64,000 nt of DNA from Cupriavidus basilensis OR16 (lineage in GTDB: Bacteria; Pseudomonadota; Gammaproteobacteria; Burkholderiales; Burkholderiaceae): contig NZ_AHJE01000054.1 in NCBI RefSeq assembly GCF_000243095.1, positions 1-64,000 of the forward strand, in the 5' to 3' direction. Below the pieces are notes generated by a model. That model was not told the origin of the DNA. It saw only the letters and a program-made list of their open reading frames with translations, and made no database searches. The translations under genes and the position numbers were made by a program. Below, piece by piece: positions 17,783-27,078 of the stretch (position 1 is its first letter; each line of letters opens with the position of its first letter).

Positions 17783-18646
17783 ATGACCAATTCCGACAAA
17801 CACGTTCGATCGGGCACGACCTACGCCAATGCCGCGAACCTTTTGATCGACGTCGGGGGTACTGCCTTTGCCTACCGCGACCTGGGGCCTCGCAGTGGAG
17901 TACCACTGATTCTTCTCAATCATTGGGGCGCGGTGCTGGACAATTTCGATCCGCGGATCGTCGATGGCCTTGCCGGCAGGCATCGCGTCATCGCCACCGA
18001 CTACCGGGGAATCGGCGCGTCGGGCGGCACGGCGCCCTTGACCATCGATGAGATGGCACGCGATGCCATCGCCTTGATCCACGCACTGGGTTTCGAGACG
18101 GTGGATCTGCTCGGTTTTTCGCTCGGCGGATTCGTGGCGCAGGACATGGTGCTGAAAGCGCCCGGCTTGGTGCGCAAGCTCATGCTAACCGGTACGGGCC
18201 CGGCGGGCGGCCAAGGCATCGACAAGGTGGGCGCGGTCTCCTGGCCATTGATCATCAAGGGCCTGCTGACGCGGCGGGATCCCAAGTACTACCTGTTCTT
18301 CACGTCCACGGCGAATGGTCGCCGAGCCGCGAAGGCCTTCCTGGAACGACTGAAGGAACGCCAGGGAACCCGGGACAAAGACCCGACACCGGTCGCCTTC
18401 CTGCGGCAGTTGAAGGCGATCAAGGCCTGGGGCCGGCAAGCGCCGCAGGATCTCGGCAGCATCCGGATCCCGGTCCTGATCGCTAACGGCGACAACGACA
18501 TCATGGTGCCCACCGTGAACAGTACCGACATGGCGCGCCGCATTCCGGACTCACAACTGGTCATTTACGAAGACGCCGGGCATGGTGGGATTTTCCAGAA
18601 TCAGGCCGATTTCGTATCAAAGGCCCTTTCCTTCTTGAATGAATGA
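17783..18646 (+). CDS. Alpha/beta hydrolase, paralogue of the 14.7-kb gene
   Basis: A 287-residue alpha/beta hydrolase with GFSLGG (nucleophile Ser near residue 115), NHWGAVLDN in the oxyanion region and DAGHGGIFQ near the C-terminus. It is collinear with the hydrolase at 14696-15535, including DYRGIGxSGG and PGLVRKL. The true substrate cannot be read from the sequence. The ATG at 17783 follows GGAGTAAAC, an acceptable ribosome site. Confidence 0.88.
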   Translation: MTNSDKHVRSGTTYANAANLLIDVGGTAFAYRDLGPRSGVPLILLNHWGAVLDNFDPRIVDGLAGRHRVIATDYRGIGASGGTAPLTIDEMARDAIALIHALGFETVDLLGFSLGGFVAQDMVLKAPGLVRKLMLTGTGPAGGQGIDKVGAVSWPLIIKGLLTRRDPKYYLFFTSTANGRRAAKAFLERLKERQGTRDKDPTPVAFLRQLKAIKAWGRQAPQDLGSIRIPVLIANGDNDIMVPTVNSTDMARRIPDSQLVIYEDAGHGGIFQNQADFVSKALSFLNE

Positions 18647-18668
18647 TCGATCTCATGCGACGCATAAG

Positions 18669-18737
18669 TTCGGCAACCTGGCCGCCGTCGAGGCATGCGT
18701 GCGCGATGACGCCAGTATCGGCATCCTCACTAACTGA
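18669..18737 (+). pseudogene. Vestige of an SDR gene (about 20 codons)
   Basis: The frame reads NLAAVEACVRDDASIGILTN then stop. It aligns with DLTAVEKRLRDDARIGILIN in the intact SDR at 16865-17653, just before the NNAG motif. Only this stretch survives, between the hydrolase and the next SDR. It suggests a duplicated SDR here that was removed by deletion. Confidence 0.7.
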
Positions 18738-18751
18738 ATGGAGACAATGAC

Positions 18752-19495
18752 ATGAGTCAGCCAACTGCAATCGTGTTCGGCGTGGGATCGGTCCGCGGAG
18801 TCGGCGGCGCCGTGTGCAGGCGCTTCGCACGCGAGGGCTATCACGTCATCGCGACCGGGCGCACGCTGTCCAAGATTGAGGAGGTGGTTGAGGAGATCAC
18901 CGCGTCGGGAATCGGCAGTGCCGAAGCGCTTCGGACTGACGTGACCGATGAAACGCAGGTGATCGCCGCTTTCGACCGGGCGATGAACCCAGGGCCGGGC
19001 CGCAGGCCCGCCGATGTCATCGTGTCCAACGCCGGCAACAACGCCCTCATCGATTTCACGAAACTAACCGCAGCACAGTTCGAAGACTTCTGGCGCGTTG
19101 GCTGCTATTCGGGCTTCTTGGTCGGTCGTGAGGCCGCGCGGCGACTGGTCCCGCTGGGCCGCGGCACCGTGATCTTCACTGGCGCCTCAGGCAGTCTGCG
19201 CGGCAAGCCCGGCTTTGCGCACTTCGCCGCGGCCAAGGCGGGGCTTCGAATGATCGCGCAAAGCATGGCCCGCGAATACGGGCCCAAGGGAATTCACGTC
19301 GCGCATATCGTCATCGATGGCGGCATCCTCGGAGACCGGCTTCAGGGTGCCTATCCACAAATGATTGAGCACCTCGGTCCGGAAGGACTCCTTGAGTATG
19401 ATGCCATTGCCGAAAACTACTGGATGTTGCACCGCCAGCCGAAATCGGCGTGGACGCAGGAACTCGACCTGAGACCGTTCAAGGAAAACTGGTAA
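18752..19495 (+). CDS. Atypical SDR lacking the catalytic tyrosine
   Basis: A 247-residue Rossmann protein with a divergent cofactor motif (GVGSVRGVGGAV), SNAGNN in the NNAG position and Ser in TGASGSLRG. The expected YxxxK reads FAAAK, so the catalytic Tyr is replaced by Phe. A subgroup of SDRs with F-x-x-x-K and a C-terminal HVVIDG-type block (here AHIVIDGGI) exists, so this is probably a family trait rather than damage. The reaction is unknown. It starts 14 bp after the SDR vestige, with GGAGACA as ribosome site. Confidence 0.85.
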   Translation: MSQPTAIVFGVGSVRGVGGAVCRRFAREGYHVIATGRTLSKIEEVVEEITASGIGSAEALRTDVTDETQVIAAFDRAMNPGPGRRPADVIVSNAGNNALIDFTKLTAAQFEDFWRVGCYSGFLVGREAARRLVPLGRGTVIFTGASGSLRGKPGFAHFAAAKAGLRMIAQSMAREYGPKGIHVAHIVIDGGILGDRLQGAYPQMIEHLGPEGLLEYDAIAENYWMLHRQPKSAWTQELDLRPFKENW

Positions 19496-19743
19496 CCACA
19501 CCGAATCAAACAGCTGCCGGCTCAGGAATCGACGCCCCTTGACAGCATGGATTTTGCGATCCGGTGCAACCTGCAATTCTGGTGGTCTTAAACGTTCACC
19601 CCTGCACGAGGGATCAGAGATTCGTCCTGCCAACAGGATGCCTCTGGAGATAGCGCGACCGGTGCGGGGGGGCCGATGTGGTTCGCCATACCCTCATCGT
19701 AGTGGACTTTCACCACCTGCTCCTTGCCGGTGTCCCAGCGCAC

Positions 19744-20907
19744 TCAGAACTGATGGCGAACGCCCAGGGCAACACCCACCATTGAGGTCTGGCCATTGCC
19801 CAGCGCATAGCTGTTGCCCACGGAGAGGCTGGTGGCGAAAGTCGTCGCCAGTGATTCCATCATCAGACCGGCGTGCTTCGCGTATGCCGTGCTCAGATAA
19901 ACATCGGTACGCTTGGAGAACGAGTAGGTCGAAATGAAGGCGATCTGCCACGGGTTGGCCACGTTCGTGTTGCCGAACAGGCTCTTGAGGTCATCGTAGC
20001 TGTACTCGAGCGTCAGGCCAACCGCCGGCGTCACTCGATAGGTGCCGCCGATCCAGTAGTAGTCATCACGCTGGATCAGGACGTCGGTCGCATTCTTGGT
20101 ATGACCCCAGCGATAGCCGCCCATCACCTTCGCCGGCCCATAGGTGTAGCTTGTGGCGACCACAGCCTTCTTGGCGGTGCCGCTGCCGGTGCCGATGGTC
20201 GGATTCCACTGATCGTAGCCAGCAGTCAAGCCGAACGGGCCCGCTCCATAGACCAGCGCGGCGCCATACGCGGTGTCACGCCGGAACTGGCCCGGGACTT
20301 CCCCGTTGCCGCCGATTGGCCCCGCCACGCCCACCGCGGCCGGCAGTGCCACCCCGGCACCGAACGACCAGTGAGCGAGGGCTGTTACAGGACCGAGCTT
20401 GCCCGTGTACTTGACGGTGTTGTCCTCACGATAGTTGGCGCCCTGCTGCAACACAGTGGGCTCATACTGGGTCGAGTAGGCTCCTGGCACGAAGTTGGCG
20501 AGTGCGTCAAACACCGAGGTGTACTGGCGGCCAAGGGTGATCTGACCGAAGCGCGCATCTTGCACGCCCACAAATGCCTGTCGCCCGAACAGTCGGCCGC
20601 CTTGTTGCAGGGTGCCGGTATCAAGACCGAAGCCGCTCTCTAGCACGAAAAGCGCTCGAAGTCCCTGACCAAGGTCCTCCGTACCGCGTAGGCCCCAGCG
20701 CGAACCGGACAAACCACCGGAGTCCATGCGGACAACGTTGTTCCCCGAACCGGAATTGAAGCCGTTGCTTGCCGTGGGCAATGCGGCAACGTGATTGGCG
20801 TACTCGACGTTGGCGTCCGCGACGCCATAGAGCGTGACGGACAACTGCGCGAATGCAGCCGGCGGACAAGCCAGCAGTGCTGCAAGGGCGATTTTCCTGA
20901 GGGTCAT
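19744..20907 (-). CDS. Trimeric porin (Gram-negative porin family)
   Basis: A 387-residue outer-membrane porin: signal peptide MTLRKIALAALLACPPAAFA, then SVTLYGVADANVEY, the conserved DSGGLSGSRWGLRGTEDLG block and alternating beta strands up to the C-terminal Phe (GVRHQF) needed for BAM-dependent assembly. It is intact and related to the porin pseudogene at 12039-13124. The 237-bp gap upstream to the HAD gene probably holds its promoter; a GGAGAGAGACACC ribosome site precedes the ATG. Confidence 0.95.
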   Translation of the reverse strand: MTLRKIALAALLACPPAAFAQLSVTLYGVADANVEYANHVAALPTASNGFNSGSGNNVVRMDSGGLSGSRWGLRGTEDLGQGLRALFVLESGFGLDTGTLQQGGRLFGRQAFVGVQDARFGQITLGRQYTSVFDALANFVPGAYSTQYEPTVLQQGANYREDNTVKYTGKLGPVTALAHWSFGAGVALPAAVGVAGPIGGNGEVPGQFRRDTAYGAALVYGAGPFGLTAGYDQWNPTIGTGSGTAKKAVVATSYTYGPAKVMGGYRWGHTKNATDVLIQRDDYYWIGGTYRVTPAVGLTLEYSYDDLKSLFGNTNVANPWQIAFISTYSFSKRTDVYLSTAYAKHAGLMMESLATTFATSLSVGNSYALGNGQTSMVGVALGVRHQF

Positions 20908-21144
20908 TGGTGTCTCTCTCCGTTTCTCTTCTTGTTACTACTGATGGAACCAGATTCCTTCCCTGATTGGAATCGCCGAACCAGCGTGCAATGTGTCGAT
21001 GACTAGCCAAGCAGCGCGTACGTGATCCCTGCACCGTCCCCACGATGGAGGATTGGGGGGGGGCGCAGATCCGTACCCGTCTGGGCAATCAATGCCCGAA
21101 ATCGGGGCGTCGCGGTGTTGCCCGAATTGTTCTCGGGCCTTCGA

Positions 21145-21867
21145 TTAACAGCCCAGCGCAACGGCAAGTTCCACCAGATTCCTGGCGTGAAGCGTGTTGT
21201 CCGCATTGGGAGAGACGTCCTTGTGCTGGAAGGGACCGTATTCCAGCGACCTCTCGATGTAAGCGGTTTGCAGTCCGCATGCGCGCGCATGTGCCAAGTC
21301 ATCCTGATGAGCAGCCACCATCATGACTTCGCCTGGATCGATATCGAACACCTGAGCGACTCCCAGGTAAGTCGCCGGGTCGGGCTTGTACTTGCGAAAG
21401 ACCTCTGCCGAAAGAATGCAGTCCCACGGTAGAGATGCGCTCTTAGACATATTGGCCAGCAATCCGATATTGCCGTTCGACATGGTGCAGATCGTGTATC
21501 GCGACTTCAATCTGGTAAGGCCTTCCACGGTATCCGGCCACGCCTCCAATCGATGCCAGGCCTTGTTCAGGTTGCGTTTCTCCGCCTCCGTCAAGTGCAG
21601 CACCTGAAACGTTTCCAGGAGTTCGTCCAGGACCATCCTGTGCAGGTCGTCAATCGAAGTCCAGCCAAGTTCGCCGGACATGACCTTCTGGATAGCCGGC
21701 ATGTAGCCTGCCCTCCAGGCCAGCGTGAACTTGTTGCGGTCCACGTCGAGGTTCATCGCGCCGAGTTCTTGCATGACGCTCTTGTACCAATCGACGACTG
21801 TCCCGAATACATCGAAGGCAAGCACTTTGGTACCGGCAACCAATTGAGGGTTCATGTGTTCTATCAT
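21145..21867 (-). CDS. Type II (S)-2-haloacid dehalogenase-like HAD hydrolase
   Basis: A 240-residue HAD-superfamily protein. Motif I is FDVFGTVVDW (nucleophile Asp), motif II CTMSNGN, the conserved Lys lies in YKPDPATYLG, and motif III is VAAHQDDLAHARACG, which fits type II haloacid dehalogenases. These hydrolyse 2-haloalkanoates through an ester intermediate. Start choice is uncertain: ATG 21867, ATG 21855 or GTG 21906 are possible. It is the last gene of the minus-strand catabolic set whose middle genes are broken. Confidence 0.88.
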   Translation of the reverse strand: MIEHMNPQLVAGTKVLAFDVFGTVVDWYKSVMQELGAMNLDVDRNKFTLAWRAGYMPAIQKVMSGELGWTSIDDLHRMVLDELLETFQVLHLTEAEKRNLNKAWHRLEAWPDTVEGLTRLKSRYTICTMSNGNIGLLANMSKSASLPWDCILSAEVFRKYKPDPATYLGVAQVFDIDPGEVMMVAAHQDDLAHARACGLQTAYIERSLEYGPFQHKDVSPNADNTLHARNLVELAVALGC

Positions 21868-21934
21868 TTTGTTTACTTCAAGCCCCACTCTTTGAGGAGG
21901 ATTCACAGGGCCGCTCGCGCGACCATCGAATCAA

Positions 21935-22650
21935 TCACACGTCGTACCCGGGGTTGGTACGCTCGAGCTTTCGCAACAGGGCCGGCCACACGAAACGGCC
22001 GCCAATGCCGCCGGTCTGCGCGCGCGCATCGGCCTGCGCGGTCGCCTGGATGGACTCATCGACCATGGTCAACGGCCCGCCGGCCTGTGCCGCAATCTGA
22101 ATCTGGCAGGCGCTCTCGAAGATGTACATCGCCAGGAACGCGTCGGCGACGCGTCGCACCTACCGTGAGTAGGCCATGATTGCGCAGCATCAGGTAGTTG
22201 GCCTTGCCCAAGTCCGATTGCAGTCGCGGCTTCTCCGCGTCACGCAGCGCAATACCTTCATAGTCGTGGTACGCCAGCGAACCCTGGATCACCATCGACT
22301 GCTGCGAGATGGGCAGCAGCCCTGCCTGCTGCGCGCTGACGCCGACACCGGCACGCGTATGCGTGTGCAACACACACTGCACGTCAGGCCGTGCAGCATG
22401 GATGGCGCTGTGGATGACGAAGCCCGCGCGGTTCACCGTGAACGGCGACTCGGTGAGCTGGTTGCCCGATGCGTCGACGCGCAGGAGCGATGACGCCGTG
22501 ATCTCGTCGAACAGCAGGCCGTAGGGGTTGATCAAAAAGTCATGGCCGTCACCCGGCAGGCGCGCACTGATGTGCGTGAACACCAGGTCGGTCCAGCCGT
22601 GCAGCGCCACCAGGCGATAGCAGGCAGCCAGGTCGCAACGCAACTCTTGT
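21935..22650 (-). pseudogene. Class II aldolase/adducin-family protein, frameshifted and 5'-truncated
   Basis: The N-terminal part reads LRCDLAACYRLVALHGWTD, followed by THISARLPG, CVLHTHTRAGVGVS (metal-binding His pair) and RNHGLLTVG. The correct frame then changes near nt 22160 (an extra CG in GCGACGCGTCGCC, or one base lost) and continues VADAFLAMYIFESACQIQ to the stop at 21935. The 5' end joins out of frame to the acyl-CoA synthetase tail, so the native start is gone. Members act as aldolases or dehydratases on sugar-like or hydroxy-acid substrates. Confidence 0.85.
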
Positions 22651-24135
22651 CCAGCTTGCCCACGCTGGTCTTGGGCAGGCTGTCGGCGAACATCACCTCT
22701 TGCGGGAAATACCGATGATGGCGGCTTCCTGGATCTGCGGATGCTTGAGGAGAATGTCCTCGAGCTGCAGCGACGAGACCCATTCGCCGCCGGTCTTGAT
22801 CACGTCCTTCAATCGGTCCACGATCCGGACGCAGCCATCTGCATTCATCACGGCGATGTCCCCTGTGTGCAGCCAGCCACCGCCCCACAGCGCCTGGCTC
22901 GCTTGTGCATCACCAATGTAGGACTGCGTGAGCCAAGGCGATCGCGCCACGAGTTCACCGGGCGAGCGGCCATCCCACGGCAGGTCGTTCATCGCTTCGT
23001 CGACGACGCGCAACTGGACGAGTGGGATGGCCCAGCCTGCATGGCAGCGGGCTTCGATCTCCTGGTCAGTGGGTGCCTCGGACCGTGCCGACCGGGGTTG
23101 TGCCAACGTCAGGATGGGCCCGGTCTCCGACATGCCGTAGCCGGCAAAGACGTCGACTCCGCGTGCCATTGCGGCTTTGGCCAGGGATTGCGCGAGCGCC
23201 GCCCCGCCGATGACGACCGTCCAGCCGTCGAGGCGCTGGCCTCTCGCCACTGCCGCGTCCAGCATCATCTGCAGGATCGTCGGCACGCAGTGGGAGAAGG
23301 TGACCTTCTCGCGCTCGAACAAGGTGAGTAGACGGTCCGGAATGTATCGCCCGGGGTACACCTGCTTGACGCCCATCATCGTGGCGACGTAGGGCATGCC
23401 CCAGGCGTGAACGTGGAACATGGGCGTCACCGGCATGTAGACGTCGTCATGATTGAAGCGACCGGTGCCCGGCCCCGCCAACGCGCAGCGGCTAGCCAGG
23501 GTATGCAGCACGAGTTGCCGATGGCTGAAGCAGACCGCCTTGGGCAAGCCGGTGGTGCCGGTTGTGTAGAAGGTCGTGGCACGCGTCGACTCGTCCAGAT
23601 CAGGCCAATTCTTCACCGCGTTCGAGCGAGCGAGCAGTGCCTCGTATTCGGCGGCGATTGGAAGGCGGATTGCACCCGGATGCGCCTCGTCTGTCATCAG
23701 GACCAACTGCTTTCCCGGGTCCACGCGATCCCAGATGTCCTCGAGCATCGGCAGAAACTCCGAATTGACGAGGATGAAGTCGTCCCGTGCATGGTTGATG
23801 GTGTAGAGCAATTGCTCGGCTGACAGCCGGACATTGACCGTATGCAGGACCATGCCCGCCATCGGGACCGCGAAGAAGCACTCCAGGTAGCGATGCGTGT
23901 CCCAGTCCATGACGGCGATGGTGTTGCCGGGCCGCGCGCCCAGCGACGCCAGGCCCGCCGCCAAGCGCCCGATGCGTTGGCTCAGTTCGGCGTAATCGAA
24001 GCGTACGGCATCTCCGTACACAACCTCCTGTGAAGGGCTGCGGGTCAGCCCCGCCTCCAGCAGTTGCTTGATCAGCAACGATTTCGGACCAAAGGCGTCA
24101 GATGTGGTGTTCGGTTCCACGGTTACAGATTGCAT
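22645..24135 (-). pseudogene. Acyl-CoA synthetase (AMP-binding), C-terminal deletion and frameshift
   Basis: The first 475 residues are a normal ANL-superfamily ligase: P-loop YTTGTTGLPKAV, FHVHAWGMPY, GYGMSETGP and the hinge motif DRLKDVIKTGGEW. After EAAIIGI the frame ends, and the far C-terminus (FPQEVMFADSLPKTSVGKLDK, residues given in part: PKTSVGK holds the catalytic Lys) appears in another frame. About 50-60 residues of the mobile C-terminal domain are missing. The tail then fuses out of frame to the aldolase. The paralogue at 38017-39669 is intact and shares the VKQVYPGRY and SHCVPTILQM blocks, so activity may be partly redundant. Confidence 0.88.
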
Positions 24136-24136
24136 A

Positions 24137-25291
24137 TCAACAGCCCCTATTCAGAAAATCGAGGAGCGCGGCATTCACCGCCTCCGGTTTTTCTTGTTGC
24201 ACCCAATGACCGGCATCGGCGATGAACCGGGACGAGACCAAGCGAGGGCAGGCATCGAGGTGCATCGCTTCGAGCGCGCCCGGAAGCATGTGGACACCCC
24301 AGTCCTGCTCACCGGCGATGAAGCAGCTGGGCACGTCGATGGTCAATCCGGCATAGAGCTGCAGCCCCTGCTGAAGCTCACGGCTGGTGGCGGCCCGGTA
24401 CCACAGCAGGCCGCCCTGGAAACCCGTGCGGCCAAATTCCTGGCTATACACGCGAAGCGCTTCTTCCGACAGCCACCGGCTCGGCCGCATCTCGCGTTGT
24501 GCAAGGCTGCGGGCGACGGTTTCCGACATCCCCAGGTCGGCGTCCATCACGTAGTAGGTGGGCAGCCGGGCCAAGGATTGCGCGGTCAGGTCGGGCAAGG
24601 GCTCGGGCCGCTCGTCGGTGCCCTGCGCACTCTTCAGGTAGTAGTAGCCCCGCAGGAATTCATGCAAGCCCTGGCGGGCGGCGTGCATCTCGGCATTGGC
24701 GCGCGGGCCGGAGTAGTAGAGTTGGTAGTGCTTGCGCGGGCGCTCGAGGGCCGAAAGGCCCGCGAGGGCTTCCGCCAGTTGCCTGGAACGAAGGTCCGGG
24801 GCATCAGGTGCGCCGAGCCGGAACAGCGGCGGCCCGGTGAAAGGCGTGGCCAACATCGCCAGTGAACGGAAGACGTCGGGGCGGATCAGCGCGCACCAGG
24901 CCGCCACGTGCGAGCCGAAGTCATGACCCACCACGGCGTGGACCGACGTCCTTCCAAGCGCCTGGACAAGACCCAGTACGTCTCGCACCAGGTTGTCCAT
25001 TCGGAATGTGCAAAGGTCCGTGTCGGCCTCGGCGATCCAGCCCGTCGTGCGGCCATAGCCGCGCTGGTCGGGCGCGACCACGTAAAATCCCGCTTGCGCC
25101 AACGCGTTCAGCTGGTGCCGCCAGCTGAACGCCAGCTCGGGGAAGCCATGCAGCAGCACGATCATCGGCGTCTCGGGACGCGGGTCGCCCGCCTCCAGCC
25201 AATGCATGCGAAGGCCATTGCCGTTGTCGGAATAGCACGCGCGCACGCCGGGCTCGAGCGGCAAGGTCATCATGGATGGTTCCTGGGTCAT
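24137..25291 (-). CDS. Epoxide hydrolase-like alpha/beta hydrolase
   Basis: A 384-residue alpha/beta hydrolase with HGFPE (oxyanion HGxP), GHDFG with an Asp nucleophile, a cap with YYYLKS, and the catalytic His in DAGHWVQQEKPE. Asp nucleophile plus HGxP indicates epoxide hydrolase or haloalkane/fluoroacetate dehalogenase types. Its position in a set with acyl-CoA synthetase, aldolase and haloacid dehalogenase genes fits breakdown of an epoxide or halogenated compound, which is inference. It begins three bases after the MFS pseudogene and ends next to the synthetase start, so all are one transcript. Confidence 0.88.
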   Translation of the reverse strand: MTQEPSMMTLPLEPGVRACYSDNGNGLRMHWLEAGDPRPETPMIVLLHGFPELAFSWRHQLNALAQAGFYVVAPDQRGYGRTTGWIAEADTDLCTFRMDNLVRDVLGLVQALGRTSVHAVVGHDFGSHVAAWCALIRPDVFRSLAMLATPFTGPPLFRLGAPDAPDLRSRQLAEALAGLSALERPRKHYQLYYSGPRANAEMHAARQGLHEFLRGYYYLKSAQGTDERPEPLPDLTAQSLARLPTYYVMDADLGMSETVARSLAQREMRPSRWLSEEALRVYSQEFGRTGFQGGLLWYRAATSRELQQGLQLYAGLTIDVPSCFIAGEQDWGVHMLPGALEAMHLDACPRLVSSRFIADAGHWVQQEKPEAVNAALLDFLNRGC

Positions 25292-25294
25292 TGT

Positions 25295-26460
25295 TCAGCG
25301 CGCGGAGACATCCGACATCTTCCCGACCGGAAGCGATCGATGATCAGCGCGGGGGCGAATCGACCCGCTGCCGATCATCACGAAGGCGCCGGCCAGCATG
25401 ACGCCGGCGATCAGGAACAGCCCGCCGGTCAGGCTGCCGGTGGATTGCTTGATCACCCCTAGCACGTACGGGCACGCAAGTCCGGCCAGGTTGCCCAAGC
25501 TGGTGATGATCGCGATGCCTGCAGCAGTCGATTGCGGGGACAACTGGGCGGTCGCGACCGCCCAGAAGACCGGTAGCGCCGACACCGAGCCGGCAATCGC
25601 GATCGCGATCAACCCTACCGACAGCCACATGTAGGCACCGGTCCAGCTTGTGAGCGCCAGCCCCACCCCGCCGATGGCAACCGCCACGGCGTAGTGCCAG
25701 CGACGCTCGGCTCGCTTGTCCGAGTGGCGGCCATACAGGATCATGGCCAGGGCCGCGAATGCATAAGGCACGGCGGAGATCAGTCCAATGATCTGCATGT
25801 TCTTTGCGCCCAAGCTCTGGATCATCGTGGGCATCCAGAAACTCAGGGTGGTGCCGCCGCAAACGGCCGCGAAGTACAGGAAAGACAGCAGGTAGACCTT
25901 GGGGTCGCGCAGTGCGGCACCCGCGGCCTCCAGCGCCGGCGTCGAGGCGTGAGGGGCAGCTTGCGTGGGCAGTTCGACGCAGATCATTCGCTTCTCGTCC
26001 TCCGACAGCCACTTGGCCTCTTCAGGCGAGTTGGACAGGCAGGCGTAGACAACGAAACCTAGAAAGGCAGAGGGCAAGCCTTCCAGCAGGAACATCCATT
26101 GCCAGCCGGACCAGCCGTTGCGGCCGTCGAACGATTGCATCATCCAGCCCGACAGCGGGCCGCCGATCACGCCGGAGAGCGCGATCGCGGTCATGAAAAA
26201 GGTGGTGGTGCGCCCGCGCCGGTGCGACGGGTACCAGTAGGTCAGGTACAGGATGATGCCGGGGAAGAAGCCTGCCTCGGCAATCCCCAGCAGGAAGCGC
26301 AGCACGTAGAACATGGTCGGCGTGGTGACGAACATCATCGCCGCCGAGATCACCCCCCAGGTGATCATGATGCGCGCGATCCAGATGCGCGCGCCGACCT
26401 TGTGCAGGATCACGTTGCTCGGCACCTCGAACAGGAAGTAGCCGATGAAGAAGATGCCCG
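25295..26460 (-). pseudogene. MFS transporter 2 (anion:cation symporter type), 5' end lost
   Basis: The frame resumes at GAGIFFIGYFLFEVPSNV and continues through the rest of an MFS transporter of the ACS family (organic-acid symporters) to the stop at 25295. The first transmembrane helix and start codon are missing. At about nt 26460 the frame is joined to the front half of a second, related transporter. It looks like recombination or deletion between tandem paralogues. Confidence 0.82.
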
Positions 26461-26976
26461 CGCCGCAAAGAGGCCGCCCACCACCGTCGCGCTCATGAGC
26501 AAGGCGATGATGCGCGCGCGGCGTGCTGCCGGGAACCAGAAAGTCAGGTAGAGCACAATGCCCGGGAAGAAGCCAGCCTCGAACGCCCCCAGCAGGAAGC
26601 GTGCAATGTAAAACTGCGAGGGCGTAGTGACAAACATCGTCGCCGCGGAGATCAGGCCCCAGCACACCATGATGCGCATTATCGTCAGGCGCGCACCGAT
26701 CTTCATCAGGAAGATGTTGCTGGGCACCTCAAACAACGCATAGCCGACGAAGAAGATGCCCGCGCCGAGTCCGTAGATAGAATCGGTCAGGTGCAGGTCC
26801 GAGCTCATCTGCAGCTTGGCATAGCCGACGTTGATCCGGTCGATATACGAGATGACGTAGGCCAGGAAAAGCAGCGGAACCAGCCGCCACGTGATCTTCC
26901 GGTACATCTTCTCCCTGCGTAGTTCATACGCATGGTCCATAGGACCTGCTAGGGCGGGTTTTGCGGTTCGGTTCAT
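26460..26976 (-). pseudogene. MFS transporter 1, 5' half only
   Basis: It starts at MNRTAKPALAGPMDHAYELR with the ACS-family signature ISYIDRINVGYAKLQM and continues GAGIFFVGYALFEVPSN through about five transmembrane helices to LLMSATVVGGLFA. Beyond that the frame turns into nonsense and the DNA matches the paralogue (MFS 2) near its start. About 60% of this transporter is lost. The promoter of the minus-strand operon would be upstream of 26976. Confidence 0.82.
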
Positions 26977-27078
26977 CGTGGGTCTCCAACATTCTTCTTA
27001 TATTTAAGGGCCGTATCAGTCATCAGGGCCGTGCCGTGGGATGACCAGGGCCGAGCGGGGCCGGTCCGCAAGGCCCCG

